Source: Patiria miniata (taxonomy: Eukaryota > Echinodermata > Asteroidea > Valvatida > Asterinidae). Taken from it: a stretch of DNA of 64,000 nucleotides. Shown here piece by piece: positions 10,001 through 22,000 of the stretch. The stretch covers positions 21,266,927 through 21,330,926 of the forward strand of contig NW_024037063.1 of the NCBI RefSeq assembly GCF_015706575.1, written 5' to 3'. The translations under genes and the position numbers were made by a program. The notes beneath the pieces are model-generated. The model was given only the letters and a program-made list of their open reading frames with translations, was not told the origin of the DNA and made no database searches. The first letter of the stretch is position 1, and each line of letters starts with the position of its first letter.

Positions 10001-13000
10001 AGAACCTCCACTCGACCCTCGTTAGAAGAGCCTCCATTAACGAGACGAATTGTATCGGGGCCTAGGTACAAAAACAACAAAATAACACAACCTAAAAACT
10101 AAAGGCTCTTTATATGAAACCACTATAAAGTACCTTAATGTTCGAAGCGCACAGACATCAGTTTCATACTGCGTCTACGGGATGTCCTTTTGTCAGTTCA
10201 AACACGGGTTAAAATGACAGAGAGCGCATGAACGCAGGTCTAAACACGCATGTGTAATTACAATCACGTTAGGGCGCACCACGACAGTTCTGCGCACACG
10301 CTGGGGAGCTGATGAGGCCATACTTAGCACTGCTGACGTTTTATAATCCTGTAAACTAAGACGCTTTTGGCCGATTTCATGTTTTCTGAAAGAGGAAGGG
10401 AGTCACTTATTGAAATAAGGAATTGGGATTCGATTGAAGGATAGTTTCCTTTTTTTCTTTCATTCATGAAAATCTCTCAAAACAGCAAGGGCTATCATAA
10501 AACATTTACATTACAAGCAAATTAAATTGTTCCTATCATAAGCTTAAAAATTTATTTTCCTTTGAATATTAAAGGAAGCACAAAAGGAAAACATCACCTA
10601 CAGATATTTTTATATTCCTATAAAATGTACTGACTGCTAGTATGTGAGTTTCCAGCTAAAAAAGAGTGGGTGTTTTATTTTACTGATATTTTTCTATTTA
10701 GGCCTATTATGTAAGGCATATTCCCTCTTGAATAAGCAGCGAGCTAAAAATAGGCCTGACTTTAGTTATGGAGTGTTACTTAACAAATTTCGATTTTGTT
10801 TTGGCCTAACAATCATTCAATTCTCGCGCGGTGGGCTGGCTCTCGCTTCGATCAGTATAAATAATGCACGGACCTTGAACCAGTCTACTCGCATGGTTGT
10901 CCTGAAAGCGCGTACACAAATCCCCCAAACAAAACAAACTAATTAAACCTTTTTTTCAGAGGCGTATAGCCACTCAAAAAAATAGCAAAATATTTTTTGG
11001 TGGGTTAAAATACTCCCCAGGGAGCTGAGATGGTATTTGGAATGTTTCATGTGCCCAATGAGCAGGGGTAATAATGATGTAGCGCCTTGAGCACCAGTCC
11101 TGGTGGATACGTGCGCTTTATAAATAGCCAATATTATTATTATTATTATTATCTGAAAAACGTTCGGAGAAAATCAAATGTAATCCCATGTAAAGACCCC
11201 ATAGTGACATTGTGTACCGAAGAGTGACGTCACGATGACGTCATCATGGGTCACGTGACGTCATCTTCAAAATGCAAACTTTAACACCCTCTATCTAGAG
11301 AACTGTACGTCCAATTGGGTTGAAACATGCTAAATTCAAAATTCTTTTTGTATTAGGTTTATATAATATGTATCTACACAACTTTTTTGAAAAAATATGT
11401 GACGCCACAATGACGTCATCAAAAAATGCGATTTGAAAAACACTGATCAGGGTAAGTCCGATTGTCTTGAAACTTGGTGGGTAGGTAGATACTGTTAATA
11501 GTATGCAAAATCTAAAATGACGTCATGGTGACGTCATCACTTATTATTTTTATGAATTTATCAAGGTGTTTACATTTTCTTCTAATGCACAAATTTGACA
11601 AAGTGTTTTTACACGTATTATTTAAACAATCTTCTTCTGTATGCACGTATGTTGTGTGGATAAGTCATGACTGCTAGTGTTTTTACAAGGCTAACGAAGA
11701 TGAACTTTATTTTTGCAAAGTGCCAAATTTGGAAACTTTGTCTGTATGTCAACTTGTCAAGTACATACATGATCTGCCTGTGTTACAGGTAACTGTTGCA
11801 TACAATTGGTTCGGGTCATGGGTATGGGATATATTCCAGGCTGATGTAGTTGAATTCTATCTGCAGTTATCAATGCAGGAGGAATGGACCCAGTTGACTG
11901 CTCGCTCAGTTGATCGAGCATACAGTCACATGCGTACGATTGGGTTGTGTCACTGTTGAAGTAGTACTCTGACAGCTAGTCTTATTTCAAGGCGAATAAC
12001 TAACAATTGTCTAAGCTGTTACACACACTGTATTTGTTAATATTATAAGTGCAAATGTTATTGAAACTCAGTAGTCACACAATAATATTGATACATTTCG
12101 AGGCTAAACATTTTGTATTCTCAATTTGGATTATCGACGAAGCGAATTTGTTGTTAACATTATTTACTTAATTCACATGTAAATTTATAAAAACTCAAAA
12201 GTATAACGTAATTAAAAAAAAAAAAAAAAGGCGGAAAAGCCCTATGTTCTGTTTCGAACAGACATAGACCTCTAGTTTTTATTATTATTATTATAAATTG
12301 AAGTCATCAATATCAATGCAACTTGAGAATAAGAATGTTTACACTTTTATGGATGGGATGTGTTGGACAAAAAACAAGTTTGCATTACCTGAACAGTTGA
12401 CACCAGCATCTAAAATATGGCGGCAGTTGTATACGGGGTCAAACCTGCAGTCGAGAATCGAGCTCTCCAGGCCATGGCAGTTCACATTTACATTATTACC
12501 AACACCCTGTCCATATGCACCGTAATCAGAGACACTAATGACATTTTGATAGCCAAGCTGTCTGCAGACAACATTAGCCGCATTCCAATTAAAAGTGTAT
12601 CCGCAAAACGTCACCCAGGAACCTTCGACAAACATCTCCACTCTGCCTTCATAGATGGTGATGCCATTCACTAATCGTACCACGGAGGAGGGTGGATTGA
12701 CGTCTACAGTGGGAGCAACGGTGTTTCCTATAAATATGATGAATGGAAAAAATTGATTGAAATACACATTAAGTGTAGTTGTAAATGTTTAAGGTAAGTC
12801 AGTTTGTGTAACAATAGCATGTCTGCAGATATTAGCAATTGCCGTAACAGTTGTATTAATCTTCGACAAAGTAGCAGAGTGAGTATCCGTCGCATCGTTG
12901 ATAGTCTGGAATACATTGGCCGTTGTAGTAGCATCGTCACTCATATGATTTGCAGGCGAAGTAGGATGGTTCAGTGGTGTACTCTGGAAATGAAAAGCCA

Positions 13001-16000
13001 GTGAGATGTATCATTAAACAGACATGACGTATTTTTCAACTTTAGGAAACGTATCTGTTGAACATTTACCATAACAGTTGTATTCATCTTCGCCATAGTA
13101 GCAGTCAGAATAACCGTTGCATCTTTGGTAGTCTTGAATACATTGACCGTTGTAGTAGCATCGCCACTCATATGATCTGCAGCCGTAGTAGGATGGTTCA
13201 GTGGTGTACTCTGCAAATGAAAAGTGTGGTTTAAAAGACAGTTGCGAAGATGTGTTGTATCCCAATTTTAACAAACTTTTTTGTAATGAATATTTACCGT
13301 AACAGTTGTATTCATCTTCGCCATAGTAGCAGTCCGAGTATCCGTTGCATCGTTGATAGTCTTGAATACATTGACCGTTGTAGTAGCATCGCCACTCATA
13401 TGAACTGCAGCCGTAGTAGGATGGTTCAGTGGTGTAGTCTAAAAATGAAAAGTGTTTTAAAAGACAGTAGCAAAGATGATTGTGTTGTTTCCCATCTTTA
13501 ACAAACTTTTTTTTAAACAATATTTACCATAACAGTTGTATTCATCTTCGCCATAGTAGCAGTCTGAGTATCCGTTACATCTTTGGTAGTCTTGAATACA
13601 TTGACCGTTGTAGTAGCATCGCCACTCATATGATCTGCAGCCGTAGAAGGATGGTTCAGTGGTGTACTCTGGAAATGAAAAGCCAGTGAGATGTATCATT
13701 AAACAGACATCAGGTATTTTTCAACTTTAGGAAACGTATCTGTTGAACATTTACCATAACAGTTGTATTCATCTTCGCCATAGTAGCAGTCAGAATAACC
13801 GTTGCATCTTTGGTAGTCTTGAATACATTGACCGTTGTAGTAGCATCGCCACTCATATGATCTGCAGCCGTAGTAGGATGGTTCAGTGGTGTACTCTGCA
13901 AATGAAAAGTGTGGTTTAAAAGACAGTTGCGAAGATGTGTTGTATCCCAATTTTAACAAACTTTTTTGTAATGAATATTTACCGTAACAGTTGTTTTCAT
14001 CTTCGCCATAGTAGCAGTCCGAGTATCCGTTGCATCGTTGATAGTCTTGAATACATTGACCGTTGTAGTAGCATCGCCACTCATATGATCTGCAGCCGTA
14101 GTAGGATGGTTCAGTGGTGTAGTCTAAAAATGAAAAGTGTTTTAAAAGACAGTAGCAAAGATGATTGTGTTGTTTCCCATCTTTAACAAACTTTTTTTTG
14201 TAAACAATATTTACCATAACAGTTGTATTCATCTTCGCCATAGTAGCAGTCAGAGTATCCGTTACATCTTTGGTAGTCTTGAATACATTGACCGTTGTAG
14301 TAGCATCGCCACTCATATGATCTGCAGCCGTAGTAGGATGGTTCGGTGGTGTAGTCTGCAAATAAAAAGTGTGTTTTAAAAGACAGTGAGATGTACATAT
14401 TTAAGTAAAGTTGTGCTATCTTTAAGAAACTCTATTTGTTGTGAATATTCATTTGAACAGTAATTTGTTTAATTTACCTTCGCTATGGTACACTCAGTGT
14501 TTTGGAGAATGTATTGACTTTGTAATCCATCGCTCCTTATATCATGGTGTGGTTTCGGTGCGTGGTTGTTAAAGAGAACGTGAAGTGTTAAATGATTACG
14601 TTTCTATATTTCATGTTTCATAATGCCGTTTCATCTTTTAACTCGTCAGAGTTTTTCTTTGCAGTTTTGGGTTAAAAGTAAAATCAAACCAGTTGTAAGA
14701 GCAAGACATCATAGCGGAAGAACGTTAGGGGCACAGTGGAAAATCAAAAACCCTGATTTTTACCTTCCCGATTAACGCGGTGAGAGTGCCCTGCCAAGGA
14801 CAACTGTTTGTTCAAAGTTTCAAGTTCATCTGCTGTGTTCCAAGCATAAACTTACCACTGTAACAAGTAACTCCGGCGTCCTCGCTATGCCCACAGTTAT
14901 GACTAAACCAACCACGATGTTGGCATTCAGCTAGGCTAGATTCATGTCCTTGGCAGTTTACATCGTCCAGCATGATCCGACCTGATCCTTGGCCGAAGTG
15001 AGCACTGCTCCAAGCATGGGAAGCAGATGGGTAACCAAGCATGCGACAGACGACATTAGCATCATTAAGGCCCCATCCATCATCACAGACTGTACCCCAC
15101 TCGTCTTGGTAAAGAACCTCCACTCGACCATCGTTAGAAGAGCCTCCATTAACGAGACGAACTGGAGCTGAAGTGACAGAACATGAAATGTTTCGTGAAA
15201 AAGGTATTTAAAAAGGCTTTTGATATAACCCACTATTAAGTGCCTGAATAGTTCACGTTAATAGAAACACACAGACATCAGTTTCATTACTACGTCTATG
15301 AGGTGTCCCATTGTCAGTTCAAATACGGGTGAAATGATGAACAGCGTATGAACGCAAGTCCAAACAAGTCTTTTCAGGAGGTTGCAGACATCCAAAATAG
15401 CCAAAGTAGTTTTCGTTCAGAGAAAACAAAATCGATTTTGTTGAAGAGCAACGGACAGCACATCTATATAAGCGGCACCTTGACAAAGGACGAATCGTGA
15501 ATTCAACCTCTTGGATCGCTGATATTGAAGTCAAGTTTGCATTACCTGAACATTCAACACCGGCATCTTCACTGTGGGAGCAGTCTTCAGAGTAATAGGA
15601 TGTGCAATCTTAAAATCGAGCTTTCCGAACTATTGCTTTACACATGTACAGGGTGAATATGACCAACACCCTGGCCATATGTAGCGTATACGCGGGATAC
15701 TATGTGTCACATGTAACATGTGTGTCACACTATTTACACGTGTCTATGAGGACACGTAGCGACTGGGTGTTTTTGCAAATCTGATGTTGTTTTACGCCGA
15801 GACGATGCCGCTTTACCGGCAGTATTATCGCCCTACGCTTAATTACTTCTCCAGCACACTTTACGTTAAAGGAAGAATTTCCCATATCATGGTCACGTGC
15901 ATATTCCAATTAAGTTGACCCCTACATCATACGTTCGGACGCTAGACGTATTAGGACATCTTAAGCTCCAAATCTCCGCAATTATCAGAAATATCTAAAC

Positions 16001-19000
16001 CTTGTTAAGATTACAGTTAGAGAACGCCGCGTCCCTAATCATGTACTTTTTGTATGCCATTTTTTTTCTAATACATTTTGGCAGAAACTTGGACGAACAA
16101 GTGAGTGTTACCTGAGCATGACACGCCAGCATCTTCGCTGTGGCTGCAGTAGTTAGGATACGAGATCTGCCATGGGCAGTCGAAAATCGAGTTTTCCGAT
16201 CCGTCGCAGCGAAGATGTCCGAGGTGAATAGGACCAACACCCGGGCCATATGTAGCGTAACGCGGGGCACTAATGGCCGGTCCATAGCCAAGCTGTCTAC
16301 AGATGACTTGGGCATCGTTCAAGTCCCATTCACGATCACACACCGTTCCCCAGGAACCGTCGCCAAAGACTTCCACTCGGCCTTCATAGATGGTGCTGCC
16401 ATTCACTAATCGTACCATTGGGGAGGTTGAATTATCTTAATATATGGAAAAGAAGAAAAGGGGTTAAATTGCCATCTAATTCTAGTTGAAAATGTTCAAC
16501 AAAAGTCGTTTTGTGTTACGGTAAGACGGCTCTACATACCTCAAAATTTGAGTTGATCTAATAATAACAGTCACCCGACATGATAATGTTATGTGATTTT
16601 CAACAATTGAAAAACAATTTAAAATTTAAATCGATACGGCCACCAAGCAAAGCGTGCAAAATGCAACGTTTGAATTATTAAGAAATGAGATTGTAACCGC
16701 ATATGAAATGCAAAATGACGTCATGATTTTTGCCGAATTTAAATCTTACACTAATTTCGTCTAGGAACAAAGACATAATGATGAGGGAATTTTGACGTCA
16801 TAAGTGAAAACGTTTTTGAATGCCCAAAATCGGCGAATCTTTTACGTACATTTTGGCAGTGATTGGACGAATAAGTCTGTACATTACCTGAGCAAACAAC
16901 ACCAGCATCTCGGCTGTGGCTGCAGTGACCAAACATGATAGTCGATGGGCAATCGAGAATCGAGCTTTCTGCACCGTTACAGTTGACATGTGAAAAGTGA
17001 ATAGGACCCACACCGTTCCCAAATTGAGAGAAGGCTGGGGCAAAAATGGCCGGTCCATAGCCAAGTTGTCTGCAGATGACACGAGCATCGTCAATTCCCC
17101 AGTCATGATCACACACCGTTCCCCAGGAACCGTTGACAAACACCTCCACTCTTCCGCCATAGATGGTGCTGCCATTCACTAATCGTACCACGGAGGAGGG
17201 TGGATTGACGTCTACAGTAGGAGCAACGGTGTTTCCTATCAATATGACGAATGTCATGAATGGTTTGAAATACACAGTTAAGTCAAGTTGTTGTAAATGT
17301 TCAAAGAAAGTCAATTTCTGTCACAGAAAAATAGCTGCAGATGTGTAATTACCGTAACAGTTGTATTCATCTTCGCCATAGTAGCAGTCAGAGTATCCGT
17401 TGCATCTTTGATAGTCTTGAATACATTGACCGTTGTAGTAGCATCGCCACTCATATGATCTGCAGCCGTAGTAGGATGGTTCAGTGGTGTAGTCTGCAAA
17501 TGAAAAGTCAGTGAGATGTATTATTAAAAAAAAAAAACATGGGGTATGTTCCAACTTTAGGAAACGTTTTTTTTGTACATATTTACCATAACAGTTGTAT
17601 TCGTCTTCGCCATAGTAGCAGTCAGAATACCCGTTGCATCTTTGGTAGTCTTGAATACATTGGCCGTTGTAGTAGCATCGCCACTCATATGATCTGCAGC
17701 TGTAGTAGGATGGTTCGGTGGTGTAGTCTGCAAATAAAAAGTGTGTTTTAAAAGACAGTAGCAAAGATGTATTGTGTCCCATCTTTAACAAACTTTTTTT
17801 TGTAAACAATATTTACCAGAACAGTTGTATTCATCTTCGCCGTAGTAGCAGTCAGAATACCCGTTGCATCTTTGGTAGTCTTGAATACATTGGCCGTTGT
17901 AGTAGCATCGCCACTCATATGATCTGCAGCCGTAGTAGGATGGTTCGGTGGTGTAGTCTGCAAATAAAAAGTGTGTTTTAAAAGACAGTAGCAAAGATGT
18001 GTTGTGTCCCATCTTAAACAACCTTTTTTTTGTAAACAATATTTACCATAACAGTTGTATTCATCTTCGCCGTAGTAGCAGTCAGAATACCCGTTGCATC
18101 GTTGGTAGTCTTGAATACATTGGCCGTTGTAGTAGCATCGCCACTCATATGATCTGCAGCCGTAGTAGGATGGTTCAGTGGTGTAGTCTGCAAATGAAAA
18201 GTCAGTGAGATGTGTTATTAAAAAAAAAAAACATGGGGTATGTTCCAACTTTAGGAAACGTATTTGTTGTACATATTTACCATAACAGTTGTATTCGTCT
18301 TCGCCATAGTAGCAGTCAGAATACCCGTTGCATCGTTGGTAGTCTTGAATACATTGGCCGTTGTAGTAGCATCGCCACTCATATGATCTGCAGCCGTAGT
18401 AGGATGGTTCAGTGGTGTAGTCTGCAAATGAAAAGTCAGTGAGATGTGTTATCAAAAAAAAAAACATGGGGTATGTTCCAACTTTAGGAAACGTATTTGT
18501 TGTACATATTTACCATAACAGTTGTATTCGTCTTCGCCATAGTAGCAGTCAGAATACCCGTTGCATCGTTGGTAGTCTTGAATACATTGGCCGTTGTAGT
18601 AGCATCGCCACTCATATGATCTGCAGCCGTAGTAGGATGGTTCGGTGGTGTAGTCTGCAAATAAAAAGTGTGTTTTAAAAGACAGTAGCAAAGATGTGTT
18701 GTGTCCCATCTTAAACAACCTTTTTTTGTAAACAATATTTACCATAACAGTTGTATTCATCTTCGCCGTAGTAGCAGTCAGAATACCCGTTGCATCTTTG
18801 GTAGTCTTGAATACATTGGCCGTTGTAGTAGCATCGCCACTCATATGATCTGCAGCCGTAGTAGGATGGTTCGGTGGTGTAGTCTGCAAATAAAAAGTGT
18901 GTTTTAAAAGACAGTAGCAAAGATGTGTTGTGTCCCATCTTTAACAAACTTTTTTTTGTAAACAATATTTACCATAACAGTTGTATTCATCTTCGCCATA

Positions 19001-22000
19001 GTAGCAGTCAGAGTATCCGTTGCATCGTTGATAGTCTTGAATACATTGGCCGTTGTAGTAGCATCGCCACTCATATGATCTGCAGCCGTAGTAGGATGGT
19101 TCGGTGGTGTAGTCTGCAAATAAAAAGTGTGTTTTAAAAGACAGTAGCAAAGATGTGTTGTGTCCCATCTTTAACAAACTTTTGTTTACAATGAATATTT
19201 ACCATAACAGTTGTATTCATCTTCGCCATAGTAGCAGTCAGAATACCCGTTGCACCTTTGGTAGTCTTGAATACATTGGCCGTTGTAGTAGCATCGCCAC
19301 TCATATGATCTGCAGCCGTAGTAGGATGGTTCAGTGGTGTAGTCTGCAAATGAAAAGTCAGTGAGATGTGTTATTAAAAAAACAAAACATGGGGTATGTT
19401 CCAACTTTGGGAAACGTATTTGTTGTACATATTTACCATAACAGTTGTATTCGTCTTCGCCATAGTAGCAGTCAGAATACCCGTTGCATCGTTGGTAGTC
19501 TTGAATACATTGACCGTTGTAGTAGCATCGCCACTCATATGATCTGCAGCCGTAGTAGGATGGTTCAGTGGTGTAGTCTGCAAATGAAAAGTCAGTGAGA
19601 TGTATTATTAAAATAAAAAACATGGAGTATGTTCCAACTTTAGGAAACGTATTTGTTGTACATATTTACCATAACAGTTGGATTCGTCTTCGCCATAGTA
19701 GCAGTCAGAGTATCCGTTGCATCGTTGGTAGTCTTGAATACACTGACCGTTGTAGTAGCATCGCCACTCATATGAACTGCAGCCGTAGTAGGATGGTTCG
19801 GTGGTGTAGTCTGGAATTTGAGTATATTTCAAGAAATTAATGAAACTAGTCCAGTGCACGTTCAAAACATGCCTGCTTAAACGGACTCGCTCCGGTAAAC
19901 ACTTAAACATGTCGGTATAGAGTGCATTGCCCGTGCAAATAGCGCGCCATATCTGCTCCTCACCGTTGCGCGATCGTGCCCTTTTAAAAATGGTCGAGGC
20001 CCACTTCATCGTTGCTCGATCTCCCTCCTTCAAGAAATTCTCGAGACCATACATCCAACCACCATGTAGAAATGCATTCATATTGCGCGGAATAGAATGC
20101 AGTGCCCGTTCAAAATGTGCAGCAGTGCGCGGCACGGTCTGTATACAGGGTGAGTAAAAAAACAGAAACCCAAATGTCGAGACCATTGTTTTAGTAAAGT
20201 TCTGCATGTAGCACTTTCGATATCTGCAATAAAAAAACTCAATTCACTAGCTTTTTTAGTACAAGAATCATTCAAATCACTCAGGTACTTTTGAAATTAC
20301 CGAATTTTAAACACCACCATCGTATTAAAGTTCTGTCCACGGATTACGTAAAGGTAAATGTTCTTTCAGCAAAACGAAAACAAATCACATGGGGATGTGT
20401 GTGAACTGTTTTCGTTTTGCTTAAAGAATGCACACCATTGTCGAGTTCGCTGACTGCACTTCATTAGTGGAGAAATCGGTAGCTGAAAATCTTGACGTCA
20501 CGCTGAGTCAATTTGTTCCCGCTTCTGAATTGATCATTTAAAGCACCGTGGAGGGTGATGTTTATAATAAAAGAACGATTTAATTCCTTAAAAGTCTTCC
20601 GGAATGATTTTAGCCAAAAACGATTCCTGCTCAACCTGTCGCTGGTGACCCTAACCCTAACCTGTGTATAATGGATGGAAGTAGACGGACGGACACCATA
20701 AATAGCCATAAAGTGGCGTATGTTTTTAATTTGTAGCCTATACCTACGTCATTTATGCTCGGAATTCGGGCGATTCACAATGCGGTGCGCCATCAAGATT
20801 TTGCCACGGAGAGTTCATTTTCCCAGTACATTGTGGGAGATGGTCGACAAATTCACAGCGCTGGACATTTGAAATAGTTAGTTTTTCCGGTCATTAGTTT
20901 CTTAAGCGTACGATTCGAATTTATGTTTGCCCTTCTCTGTCTTTTTATCAATATCGTGTTGTTCGTAAGGCGGCAGAACACTGTGTACCCAGTCTATAAC
21001 AGATTAGCTCAAGTTGTCTACTGGCACTCGTTCCAATGGGCCGTGTTTTGTCGACCGTAAACTTGAAAAATGGACTCTCAGTGCGACCTCCTCTTGGAGG
21101 CACAGTGCATTGTTAATCGCCCGAATTGGAGTTACAAGTTTGACTGTATTCTACCTAAATCTTGCATGTTTAATGGCTTCCGTTTAATGAGGGTGCAAGA
21201 TTCAAACTTTATGCCCCGACACGATACTTTAAATTCATGCAGGGATAGATCTGCTCACAACTGATGATGACGTACCTGTCATTGCGACGCTTTGGGCAAC
21301 AATATTGAACCCTTGATAGGTGACACTACCGTCTGAAGTGAACCTCAGCCACATGTTGTTTCCTGATGAAACCTTGTCAGTTGGTACTACGCTCCCAGTT
21401 ACGGAAAAGAGCTCCATTTTAGAGATGTCATCTCCATCGCCTCCCTTCAGTCTGTCGTACCCATTCTCGATACGAAAGGACATGAATGTGAGCTGGATGA
21501 TACGCCCTTTACCAGTCCGAAGATACCAGATGTCATCAGCATAGTTGGGGTAGTTGTTCGGGTAGTTGGCAGAGGTTATGGTGTAATTACTCTCTGCACC
21601 TATGTATACAGTTCGAGCTATGGACAGATCCAACGGAAGTGTATTAACTTCAGTCATTTAATAAACCACCAAAAAGACAACTAAACCGTCATTGCTTGAA
21701 CGTGAGAGCAAACTTCAAAACAAGCCTGCTTATAAGACGTCAGTTTTGAAGACACTCGACAGAAAGCGCATTTCCTCATAGTACTTTCGCACCGTATGCA
21801 GCACTTTGCCTGTTGAACAAGAACGACGAGGGCCTAGTAAATTTGGTCCTAGGCCAGTGTACGAGACAGAGAAAGCGCGCGCACAAACTTCTATTCAATT
21901 CGGCCGATTCACATTGCAGTGCGTCGCCTAAGTTTGCGACGGAGACTTTATTTTGCCCAGTGCATTGTGGGAAATGGTCGTCAAATTCGCAGTGCAGAAC

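Noticed and set aside
13070..19810. Regularly spaced repeats that could be mistaken for a CRISPR array
   Set aside because: Units are 141-bp coding exons with splice sites and conserved introns in animal DNA.
13250..19840. Repeated plus-strand frames (for example [14 protein letters not shown]) and second minus frames ([18 protein letters not shown])
   Set aside because: Shadows of the LDLa exons in other frames, crossing introns.
19811..20207. Minus frame extending the last LDLa exon upstream to an ATG at 20207
   Set aside because: It reads through the acceptor at 19812-19811 into a mobile-element terminus; the CUB exon joins in phase, and no signal peptide is present in the extension.
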